Assembly (NCBI RefSeq): GCF_041381155.1
Contig: NC_091134.1
Coordinates: forward strand, 29,269,540 to 29,333,539
Source of the DNA: Argopecten irradians
Taxonomy: Eukaryota; Mollusca; Bivalvia; Pectinida; Pectinidae
Length of the DNA: 64,000 bases
Reading direction: 5' to 3'
The first letter of the stretch is position 1, and each line of letters begins with the position of its first letter. The notes beneath the pieces are model-generated. The model searched no databases. It was not told the DNA's origin and saw nothing but the letters and a program-made list of their open reading frames with translations. Positions 24,690-35,186 of this stretch are shown one piece after another. A program made the translations under genes and the position numbers.

Positions 24690-26912
24690 GATACTTAAAA
24701 AACAAGATTTTCAAGATTTCAAGATTTATTTATTCACTCAGACACAGTAACTGTGTGACAAGAGGTCCAATTTATAATACAGTTTTAGTGCATGACAGGC
24801 ACGTGCATATAGAGATATAAACATACAAAATGTAGTACATGAGATATACACATATACAATATAGAACATGGCATTTGTTTGCAATTATTATACATGTTTT
24901 GTATTAGAGACAAAAAGGAACAATGTAACATGCGTTTTTATAAGAGTAAAGACAGTTTTTTAATAAATGAACTGATATTAATTAATAGCTTCTTATTGAA
25001 AATTCTGAACATTCCATCCATTTTAACTTTGCTTGGATTTTTGTGATAATAGGATGGAATAAACTTTAATCTTAGTTGTTTAAAATTAATATGATTACAT
25101 AAAAATAAGAATGGTATGTTTCAGAAACCTACCCCATGACTATGATATCAGTACAATGTAAATATTTTTATACGGTTCAAATAAAAAAAATCATCAGTCA
25201 ATCAAACCGTTTCAAGTAGATTAAATACATATGTATCTATCAGTACTACTCTACTGTCCATCTTAAAACCAATCTGATCTTTTCATATATTGGGTATATA
25301 CTCATGACCTGTGTTAGTAAAATACCGATGATCAAACTATGGCCGATTTATCAACAAAGTTCTGGTTTTGTATGGTTGAAAAAAAAAACACCATTTTTCT
25401 CTACTCAATCCCTGCACCCTTCCCTTTTCCTACCAAAGATTGTATAATTAGCACTGAAAGTTCTTAGAAATCAGTACTGTCCTACTGCTTATAAGTTATA
25501 TATATATGGAGGCAGATTAGCATAAGTACATCGTACAATGTACTTGTTTCTGTTTCCAACCTTTTAGACATGAATATTGTACTGTATCCTTATTGAATTG
25601 AATGAAATATTGTTTAAACCAATAACATTTCGCATCCCGTGCCGGACATTTATAAATCTCTGCAATGCTAAAGCTATAACATGTTGTCCGCTTGGCGGGA
25701 AGATTCTGTTATAGTTTTGATATTTTTGTTATTGTTCTGACAGTTTCTTTTCTGAAACTTTGTGGTCCCCAACCCCGACAATACGGTTTCATATCATTTC
25801 GGAATACAGTGTACCAAAGTTGCAATGGTCTGCGAGAACTGTTTCTCCTTCCTTCTCACGTCGATATCGAGGTCAAATTTTCTGACCACCCGATTAGGCA
25901 TATTTTCTAGCTCTAAACCGTGTGACGTCATAATAGTCCCGTGGCTTATAGCTGTACTGTAACTGATGTGCTATCACTTTTATCGACGGTCACAGGAAAA
26001 GTCGATCAACTGTTTCTAATGATTACTTTTGAGTGAAGTTAACCGTACAATAACTTTGGCTCGAATATTTATAACTAAAAGAGTGTAATTCGATGTTTCA
26101 AATACTCTAATTTATGCTCTAATAGCAGGTATCTTCGTGTAATAATGAAAGAAAATCCACACAGAAATAAAAGTTTCAGATATTTTTTTTTTGTCGAGGA
26201 GTTCAGCAACGAATAGGCTTTATTTAGATAATATTTTTCTGTAGTCTGTATCTTTGATACATTGTGAATTGCAAAGTTTGTGACTGAAAATGAAATTTTA
26301 CGTAACAATTTAAGAAATCCTTGATTAAAGCATCAAGGATATGATGCTTGATATACGTACACACCGATGATTGATCATTACAAACATTGTGTTGTGTGTT
26401 GCTAACCGAATAAATCGAGTTACATTTATTTCAGTACCGTAAAACGTTTCAACGTGTGGTAGAAAGAATTTACTTTTGATATAATAAAAGATAAAAAAAT
26501 TGAGATATTTAGCAAAACAAACTATTTTTTCAGACCGTGCGGTCGCTTTCAATTTTTAATCGATATACGAGTAGAATCACCGATATTATAGATATATAAT
26601 TAGCCATGCCTTTGGTTTGATGGTTATGTAATACCTTGACCAGGATGTTGGTTACATGTACACAACGCCATTCATCGAACTCACCTGTAATTATCTGGCC
26701 GCGGGCAATTTGCTATTCGGTGGACTATATCGGGTATTTGCTATTGTCTTACTGTCAATCAGGTTAGGACATCCGTTAATTGGATTGTGATTTGAATTAC
26801 GGAAACCCCGTACATTTATGCTTTAGGTTTTTTATTGTCACCTCCATTTTTAAAATGAAGATGTAAAAGCAAATGGAAGTAAAATATACCTGATCATACC
26901 TAGGAATATATA
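24690..26912. other. Intergenic, AT-rich, no gene seen
   Basis: Frames are all under 80 codons and unrecognised. A repeat-like border, TTTTCAAGATTTCAAGATTT (about 24709-24728), could be the end of a retroposon. A short palindrome ATCCTTGAT...ATCAAGGAT lies near 26318-26341. A block at 25680-25960 is slightly less AT-rich but shows no coding similarity. Confidence 0.4.
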
Positions 26913-27034
<122 letters not shown>

Positions 27035-27036
27035 GC

Positions 27037-28935
27037 ATGTCTAACTCTTCAAAAATAGGCTCTCCGTTACTCGAAATGAAGGCATTGTCAAACTCCTTAT
27101 TATTCAAGTTTTTGAAGTGTGTATAAAAATCGTCAATCTTTAAAGGGCCACTACCTTTCCGGAGCAAAATTTATAGGTTTCTTAAAAACATTAATAACAA
27201 AAGAAAATATATATCGATGGCTTAAGATGAGGTTACAACACCAAACATATGCAAGATTTCCTGTCTAATGTACGATAACAGTGGAAATTCATTTCGCTGT
27301 TTTGCCGTCTGGCGCAGTGATAGTCAACTACCGCGCGGCATTTAGGACGACGGCGGGAAACATAAAACGACCCGCGTTATGAAAATTAACATTTTATTTA
27401 TTCTAATTAAACAGTTCTGAAGGTGGTGATAAGTGTGCTAGTAAACGTATAGTTAATAACTTCTGCGACTCTACAAAATTATTGATCTCGTTTCACATTC
27501 CTATTTTAAAAATTAAAAGCCGTTTCGGAAAGGTAGTGGCCCTTTAAATCAGACTGCGACACGTTAGCTTTTTGTTTCGAGAAATATTTAAAGAATTGTT
27601 TCGGATTATTTTTTCGAATCAGATCTAACATATCCCCTTCATGTCTCTTGTATTGTCTTTTCAATTTATTTTCATATCTTTTGTATTCTGGTTTTTTTAA
27701 TCAGTAAGTATATGATGATTAACTTCTGACTTAACTTTATTAAAATTTGTCAATGCCTTTTTATAGTCAGCATACTTTTTCTGACATTCATTTGTAAACC
27801 ATGGTTTATCATCACACCTTTGAGCTCTAATTGGCTCAGACACATTACACTTCGAATACGCTTTACGAACTTCACAATAAGGTAAAACACAAGCATCAAT
27901 AATTTGACAAAAATCATCAATTACACCATTTACATCTATTTGGGAACTAACTTTTCTGTTACTTATATTCATCAAATTACTTGAATTATCACTCAGGCCT
28001 TTTCGAATGCTGTTAATATTTTCATTTTTCCATTTAACAGACTCACACTCAGCTCTTTCCTTACTTCTAGATCGTCTATTTGTAGACAAAACTTCATATT
28101 TATAATTCAATCGTATTCTCAAAGTGATAGGTGCATGATCTGAAATCGTTAAAAAAATTCCAGACTTAAACATGCTAATATCATTAAAGTTTTCAATAGA
28201 TGTCAATAAATAATCAATAGTACTTTTTCCATTTTTACTGTAGAAAGTGAAACTTCCATCTCTGTCACCTTCGTGACGGCCATTGACAATACGTAAACCA
28301 CTAGCTTTACACAACGATAAAAGTCTTCTACCAAATGAGTTCACATATTCATCCATATTATTTCTAATCTCTAAGTTTACATCACTTTTGTAATTAAAAC
28401 TCTCTAATTTATCTAGTAGATCATTATTTGGTATGTCATTCTCAATAAAATCCTGTCTAACACCTGTTCTCGAATTAAGATCTCCAAGCACGTATACCGA
28501 ACCTTCATTATTATATTTGACAAGTGTTTCCTCTAAACTCTGAAACAACTCAGTATTATTAGATGTATAGAATACATGTACACTATTTTCCGGGGGAAAG
28601 TAACAAAAAATGAAATGAATTGTACAATTTTGTTTGGTGTATTTCAGAACTATTATTGAATCGCTGGTGTAATGTTATTATATAAATTATGTTTGTAAAA
28701 AATAACTACATGTATGCCCCTCCCCTTCCGCTTTTCCTAGGAAATGCGAAACTGGAGTAACCAGGACATTCTATTACATCTTCGTCTGAAATCCAACATT
28801 CACTAATGCACACTATATCGTTATTTTTAATGGTTTCTAAAAAAAAAGTCACTGTCATTCAACTTTTTGCAAAGACCTTTCCCGATATTCCATGAAACCA
28901 CGGATATAGAATCCGTACAGTCATTCTCCACGCCT
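27037..28935 (-). pseudogene. Non-LTR retrotransposon ORF2 remnant (endonuclease part)
   Basis: Minus strand. The longest intact piece (27697-28548, 283 codons) holds the C-terminal half of an apurinic-type (EEP) endonuclease: GDLNSRTG, then KSTIDYLL and the catalytic SDHAPI. Upstream, in shifted frames, SVVSWNIGKG and ISECWISDEDV (about 28760-28915) are the start of the same domain. Downstream the linker continues after a frameshift near 27700 (KKPEYKRYENKL, NPKQFFKYFSKQ), is split by a 400-bp MITE, and resumes at 27139 down to about 27037. No reverse transcriptase domain remains; sequence stops at the microsatellite. At least two frameshifts or stops plus the insertion make it dead. The clade (CR1/jockey-like group) is not resolved. 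Confidence 0.88.
27144..27543. mobile_element. 400-bp MITE with TTAA duplication inside the retrotransposon
   Basis: Perfect 18-bp inverted ends AGGGCCACTACCTTTCCG (27144-27161 and complement 27526-27543), each flanked by TTAA (27140-27143, 27544-27547). Removing the element with one TTAA joins the retrotransposon frame exactly (Q-S-D-L-K-I-D-D), which proves the borders. The TTAA target suggests mobilisation by a piggyBac-type transposase. No coding capacity. Confidence 0.93.
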
Positions 28936-30352
28936 CCCTATATCAGGTTGAATGGCATTCCATGACTCGTTGTCTCCTTTAGGGGGTGATGTTCGCTGGA
29001 ATGATCACTGGCTTCGAAAGACCCATTACCAGCCTCGGAAGATGTTAATCGTGCTCTAGAGGTAGGACGATCCACAGCACTGTTGGGAGTAGATGCCGTC
29101 CGTTCTCTTTTACCAAAGTCATTTTTGTAGTGTGTGTTCAAAGACTTACACGTATATATATATGTCTTCGAGGGCTCGTCTTCGATGGTCCGTGAACAAA
29201 ATGTCTATCACAATCATTTACCAATATCAGAAACATATATTATGTACATATGTACATGTATCGGAAACATGTATTATGTACATGTATATATGTTTGTGCC
29301 AATATAAATAAGTAAATGATCTAATAAATGAGTATATACACGTATATACATGTATATTCAACATTAATTGTAATGGGGTATTTTTTGAAATTGGATATTT
29401 CATATCCATTGAAATAAAGTCCAATTTAATATTTTTAATATTTTTTTTTAAAGCTTTATGTAGTCAGAAACATATATTAGATGTATGTTTCTGATGTAGC
29501 GGGAACGCAACAACCAGTTGAAATACAAATCCCTTATTTGCATTGTTGCATACTGTATTTATTTGAGTATGTAAATGCAATGATTTGTAAATAACACCTA
29601 TAAATCATTGGGAGATTGTCACAGCATGCTATAAATGGACCTCCTGGGGTAGGCCGTATACAGGTACTGTGAGTCTGTGACACACCTGAGTGAGCATAGG
29701 TAAGCCAATGTCCCGGCTTGACCAATGTTAGGTTTATAATGTACCGGGGTTGAGGGACAGTAGTGCTGCATGGTGGTCTGCTTCACAGGGATCTGATAAT
29801 ATTAGTTACAGACTATATAATGATGGACCCACCAGAGTGCCCTAAGACCATGTTTATGCATTTTAGGGGTCTTAGATAAAAAATCGGTAAAAATCATACT
29901 CTACATGCATGGTAGGCCACTATGGGTTGTAGACACTGTTTTTGTAATAAAAGGGATTATATCGTTTTAGTGACGACCCTTTGTATAGATGTGTAGGAGA
30001 ATTTTAAAGGAAAAAATATTGCTCTTTCCTACGGTAGTAACTGTTCTTATGAAGACGTTCTAGAAATAAGATTTTTAGCCGCTAAAGCTATGTGGTGCCT
30101 ATACGTTTTGTGTCGGTGAGTTTTCCGCCCTTTACGTATATGGAACTATGTAGAGTATGATTTTTACCCAGTTGTTTTTAATCTAGACCCCTAAAACTCC
30201 TTCGTCACAGGGCACTTTGGTAGGCCCATAATTATGTAATTTGTAACTAATTCTCAGATCCCTGTGTCTCCCCCCCCCCCCCCCCCCCTGTGCAAGTCTG
30301 GACGCACGCAGATATTAGTTGACATAAATAAATATCGTTTTAATGCTTTTAA
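28936..30352. other. Gene-free stretch left of TIR element
   Basis: 28938-29141 (minus) continues an open frame upstream of the retrotransposon endonuclease and may be its 5' part, but is unrecognised. Around 29160-29350 imperfect repeats of TATGTACATGTAT are seen. A C homopolymer lies at about 30270-30288. No host gene seen. Confidence 0.4.
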
Positions 30353-31316
30353 GGGTGACCGCCTTTTATCCCTACGGCCCAATAATCCGAAGGCCCGTTA
30401 GTCCGAAGGCCCATTAGGCCTAAGGTCCGTTAATCTGAATGCCCAATAGTCCGAAGGCCCGATAGTCCGAAAACAGATAATATAACTGGAATCTATATGC
30501 GAACATTACTGTACTCGAAATGATACAAACGTTTATTACATTTTTCGATACAAAAGATTTGTTGTGCTAAGGTAAACTTACATGTATGTGACTTTGTAGA
30601 TTTATTACGAAAAATGTGATAAACAACGAAATGTTGCGAATTTAAAAAAAAAACCCAACATAATCTTGAAATACGTAAACGTATCATAGAGTATATGCAT
30701 TCTATATGTACAACGCATCCTGTGTAATATCTCCCATCAAAATATCATTATGCGGACTATTTCTGTCATTAAGGGTAGAATAAACAAGACAAAGAAAGGG
30801 GAAGAAAACGCAAAATTAAGTTGTTAAACACATGTACATATTGTACAATATAACGACGTTTACAGGTATAATTAATTAAGATCAATTTTAGGTAAAATTT
30901 GATTATATACATCATTTATTCACGGAGAAACGTTAATCATAATGCAATCAAATTACATTGTACATAAGGCTTACAATCGGACATCTTGTATGTTTGTAAG
31001 ATAATTCATAGAACGTATGCTTGTGAGATATCTTATTAAATATAACATGTTTCAAACTTTTTTTATCATTATTATTTTATTATTTTGACTTTGCAATACC
31101 CTGTGAAGAAATGACAACTTGCCGTCCATAGATATTGTCAGATCAGCAGTGCAGAAAAATGTTTTCTGAAAATACAACTGTACGTTAATTCTTTCAACTA
31201 CTAGTATATAACTTGCAATATTTACAAATTTTCGGACTAACGGGCCTTCGGACTAATGGGCCATTGGGCTTTGGACCTTCGGACTATTAGACCGTCGAGA
31301 TATAAGGGTGTCATCC
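30353..31316. mobile_element. 964-bp TIR element with subterminal CCGAAGGCCC repeats
   Basis: The left end GGGTGACCGCCTTTTATCCC and the complement of the right end GGATGACACCCTTATATCTC align without gaps for about 40 bp. TTTTAA flanks both sides (30347-30352, 31317-31322). Inside each end a motif like CCCGTTAGTCCGAAGG is repeated (about five times on the left, three on the right), as in subterminal transposase-binding repeats. No transposase frame. The superfamily is open. Confidence 0.8.
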
Positions 31317-31747
31317 TTTTAAGGGTTTTCCACAGTCTATCTAAGGATGAAAACACCTATTGTTTTTGTTCTATTTTATTATTTTTCTGGACATAAAGTT
31401 GTATACAAAGGATCTCCGAAATGGTAAGATATGCCAATGAACGTATCGCCAGATTGAGGGCATTCATGAGTTGAAGGTGTCAACAGCAGGTTTTTTTATG
31501 TTGGTCAAAATTCTAATATGGACGCTGTGACCTCACTTCCGGTTTTAAACTTGTGTCAATATTTCGTTCACGACTTGACAAATTTCTTCCTGTTTTGGAT
31601 GTTATCTAGTATCCAAAACGGGACAAGAAACTAAATTTCACTTTTCTGTAAAATGTCATCTTCTGGTTGAAAATAGGGGTCAAAGTTCAAAAGTGCAAGT
31701 TTTCGATAAAATCATCGAAAAATCTACTTCTCAAGTTCTAGAAAGCC

Positions 31748-32064
31748 AATTCTCGATACTCCAGGGATTACCATAACTGACGTTATATCCACCCCTGAAC
31801 TATCTCATAGTAAAACTGAAGGCAGTTCAGAAGAAAATGTCTGACTAATCACAGACCAGCAAAGATTTCCTTTGAAGACTACAGAGAGAGCAATGCCCAA
31901 CTTCAAAGCCACACAATCAACCACAGTGTACCATTATACGGCTCTTTTGATGTATATCAAAGGACTAAATTACCTATTCTGTCTGTTTGCCTCCAGTTTT
32001 GCTATGAAATAGTCCAGGGGTGTAGAGATCGTATGTAATCGGAACCCCTGGAGTATCGAGGATG
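31748..32064. mobile_element. CATCCTCGATA MITE, copy C
   Basis: Ends ATTCTCGATACTCCAGGG and (right, inverted) CCCCTGGAGTATCGAGGATG, flanked by the direct repeat TAGAAAGCC (31739-31747 and 32065-32073). The interior is the same as copy B but inverted. Together with copy B this fixes the family ends and a target duplication of about 8-9 bp. Confidence 0.85.
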
Positions 32065-32079
32065 TAGAAAGCCCAGAGA

Positions 32080-32540
32080 CCTTTTATTCGGTCTGTAGCA
32101 TGTGACATAAATGGCTATCAAGTTTGTTAATATGAATGACTTTGACCTTTATTCAAGGTCACAAGGGCCAAGAATCCTAAGATCTTCAAATGACTTCATG
32201 TGAAGTTCTAGAAGGCAAAGAGGCCTAATATGAGGACTGTAGCATGCCTACGAAGTGTGTTAATATGATCGACCTTTCTAATTTAACTATATTCAAGGTA
32301 ACACTGGGCTAAAAACCATGAAATCTGGAACAAATGACTTCTGGTAAAGTTCTATCAAGCCTAGAGGCCTGATATTAGTCATGCTGATATAAATGGCTAC
32401 CAAGTGTGCTCACATAATTGACTTAGGTCTATATTCAAGGCCACAGGGGCCAAAAACCCGAAATTTTCAAATGACTTCTTGTGAAGTTCAAGAAGATCTA
32501 GAGACCTAATATTAAATATGTAACATGCTGGCTATTAAAT
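32080..32540. repeat. Tandem repeat of about 130-150 bp, Helitron-like core
   Basis: Three to four diverged units, each with a TATTCAAGGTCACAAGGGCCA-like block, a TGAAGTTCTAGAAG-like block and a GGCCTAATAT block. A related copy lies at about 63000-63240. The arrangement (short tandem core units in a non-autonomous element) resembles the other core-repeat families in the window. Confidence 0.55.
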
Positions 32541-32641
32541 ATATCTTTACTCATATCCCTGAAACACCTCATGAATGTAGTCTCTTGTGGTCTGAAATTA
32601 ATGTATGGACACCATGTTCACACGTGTCTACTTGAAATTCT

Positions 32642-33490
32642 AAACCTAGCACACTCCGTGTCTACCTGTAGTCTTAACCTAGTGCACTTGTGTCTACATG
32701 TAGTCTAAACTTAGTACACTCTGTGTCTACCTGTAGTCTAAACTTAGTGCACTCTGTGTCTACCTGTAGTCTAAACTTAGTGCACTCTGTGTCTACCTGT
32801 AGTCTAAACTTAGTGCACTCTGTGTCTACCTGTAGTCTAAACTTAGTGCACTCTGTGTCTACCTGTAGTCTAAACTTAGTGCACTCTGTGTCTACCTGTA
32901 GTCTAAACTTAGTGCACTTGTGTCTACCTGTAGTCTAAACTTAGTGCACTCTGTGTCTACCTGTAGTCTAAACTTAGTGCACTCTGTGTCTACCTGTAGT
33001 CTAAACTTAGTGCACTCTGTGTCTACCTGTAGTCTAAACTTAGTGCACTCTGTGTCTACCTGTAGTCTAAACTTAGTGCACTCTGTGTCTACCTGTAGTC
33101 TAAACCTAGTGCACTTTTGTCTACCTGTAGTCTAAACCTATGCACTTTGTCTTACTAGTGCACTCTGTGTCTACCTGTAGTCTAAACTTAGTGCACTTGT
33201 GTCTACCTGTAGTCTAAACTTAGTGCACTCTGTGTCTACCTGTAGTCTAAACTTAGTGCACTCTGTGTCTACCTGTAGTCAAAACTAAGTGCACTTGTGT
33301 CTATCTGTAGTCTAAACCTGTAGTCTGCACTTGTGTCTACCTGTCTAAACTTAGTGCAGTCTAAACTTAGTGCACTGTAGTCTAAACTGTGTCTACCTGT
33401 AGTCTACTGTAGTCTGTAAGTCTTAAACTTAGTGCATGTCCTGACCGTAGTCTAAACATTATTGCACTCCTCTGTCTACCTGTAGTTTTA
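32642..33490. repeat. 33-bp minisatellite, about 24 units, degenerate at right end
   Basis: The unit contains TGTCTACCTGTAGTCTAAAC then TTAGTGCACTC. Units are near identical between 32700 and 33110, then show deletions and partial units to about 33490. Because 33 is a multiple of three, a frame (STCSLNLVHSV repeated) stays open; it has no start context or homology and is not a gene. Confidence 0.95.
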
Positions 33491-34950
33491 TTCACGACCA
33501 AATGTACAATGTTTCACTGTGCACACACACTGGTGGACCGTATTACGGTCATCAAAGATGAATGCCGGCGAAACTCGGTAAGTTTTTGGTTTTATGGGCT
33601 GATTTTGATGATTGAAAACGACATTGAAAGTTTTCCATATTGCTCCTCGAAGGAAGAGTTTAACCTGCTGTATCTGAAAATCACATTGGTTTACACTGAA
33701 ACTGTTTGCTTTTAAACACAATAGACGCTAGAAAAATATCTCCGAAATGACCGTAATATCAAAACATGATGATCGTAATATTGAGAGCTAATGATCGGAA
33801 GTATGACCTTGTGATTTCATAATTTTCAATGTGATTCCATAATTTTCAATGTGGCCCCAAAGATGATCGTAATATAGTTTAAAATACTGAATGGTATAAA
33901 CTCTTAGTTTGAACTTACTAGAATCAGGTGGACCAGTATGGAAACCAGTTAGCCTAATATTTCAAAATACTTGTTGAAAACATGTATATACAGCATGCAA
34001 TGAAGATGTAGATCGATAAGGCATAACTAAGGCATACCGTTCTTCAGTGAATAAATTATCTAGCACTAATTATAATAAGTCCTAAGTTGGTGTAAATTTC
34101 CTCCTTTATACTTTGGTACTCATTATACTCATTGGATATTTAACATGTCAGTGGAATGGATTAATATATGCATTAATATATTTCTAATACAATGTATATG
34201 GTATATCGAATTATAAAACTTGTTTAACAAATTTATAATATTCCATATTACAATTATGATTGGTAATCTGTTTATATATGCATATATGCGTTGATCATTG
34301 CATTTAGGTTTGTGGGGGGGGGGGATTACAAATAAGAATGGCTGAAATGAGTTTTACGATGTATTTTTATGATTTTAAAGCGTTCTTAACATGGTAATTT
34401 TTCCAAAAAATATCACTGAAAACGGATTAATTCATATTGCAGATTGAAAGTTACCTACATTCAGAAATTAAACTTATATATGTCGTCATATCTTTATGCA
34501 AAACATGTACTGTATTTTTGCCAACACGGTCTGGTTTCTGGTGATTTCCCTACTACACTGCGATTAAATTGTAGAGCAATTTTGATAATTTTGTAAGAAA
34601 ACAGAGTTTTAAGAGACAGTCAATTTTCGCGGGTTTTAAGGCGTTTCAGAACACTAAGCTTCTTTCTGCTGTTGCCGTTGTTGGTGGCATGGTTTCTAAG
34701 ATCTGAAGGATCTTGTGTATATTAGGATATAATTCCTTGTAGGTCACCTACTGTCTTGTTCCTGTAGGGTTTTCGGCTTTAAAAAATAAATTTTCTGACA
34801 CAAGCTCGAACCAATTTATAGAGAGTATATTCTGATTTTGAAAAAAAGATTAAGAATTGATTGATGTGCACGCAGTTGCTTTTTTGCGTCAATGGTAGCT
34901 ACACCACTGAGGACATATAAATGTAACAAAACACAACAAAATACTGCAGA
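33491..34950. other. Intergenic between minisatellite and MRPS35
   Basis: No gene seen; short unrecognised frames at 33488-33721 on both strands. A G homopolymer lies at about 34314-34324. A duplicated block TGTGATT(T/C)CATAATTTTCAA lies at about 33810-33850. Confidence 0.4.
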
Positions 34951-34951
34951 T

Positions 34952-34957
34952 TTTAAT
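34952..34957 (-). terminator. Possible MRPS35 poly(A) signal ATTAAA
   Basis: TTTAAT on the plus strand reads ATTAAA on the minus strand, about 65 nt after the MRPS35 stop. It is the commonest variant of AATAAA and no canonical copy was seen closer. Tentative. Confidence 0.3.
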
Positions 34958-35021
34958 TCATCAAATAATATATTCGTTACCAATATCCTCTCATATACAC
35001 CACACATTATCAGTCCATACA

Positions 35022-35186
35022 TCACGACACCTTAAGTTCCAGCATCTTCAGTACCGACTGTTTTAAGTTTTCTAGATTTTCTACACTTTCTTCATTATTA
35101 TAAATGTTTGAAACTGCTTTAGAATAGTGTTTCACTTCCTCTTTTTCCAGAATTCCTTCTTCCTCTATATTATGGTATGTTGAATT
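35022..35186 (-). CDS. MRPS35: MRPS35 exon 9 (C-terminus)
   Basis: Acceptor TTTTTCTTCAG (AG at 35188-35187). Encodes [15 protein letters not shown] through [14 protein letters not shown] and TGA (35024-35022). This acidic helical end aligns with the vertebrate C-terminus EEYKKSV...SVKRLL. Confidence 0.93.
   Translation of the reverse strand, partial: NSTYHNIEEEGILEKEEVKHYSKAVSNIYNNEESVENLENLKQSVLKMLELKVS

Noticed and set aside
32690-33135. Repetitive STCSLNLVHSV-type frames
   Set aside because: Same cause: a 33-bp minisatellite; no start context, splice sites or homology.
32642-33490. CRISPR-like regular repeats
   Set aside because: Units are contiguous with no unique spacers, and the window is eukaryotic nuclear DNA.
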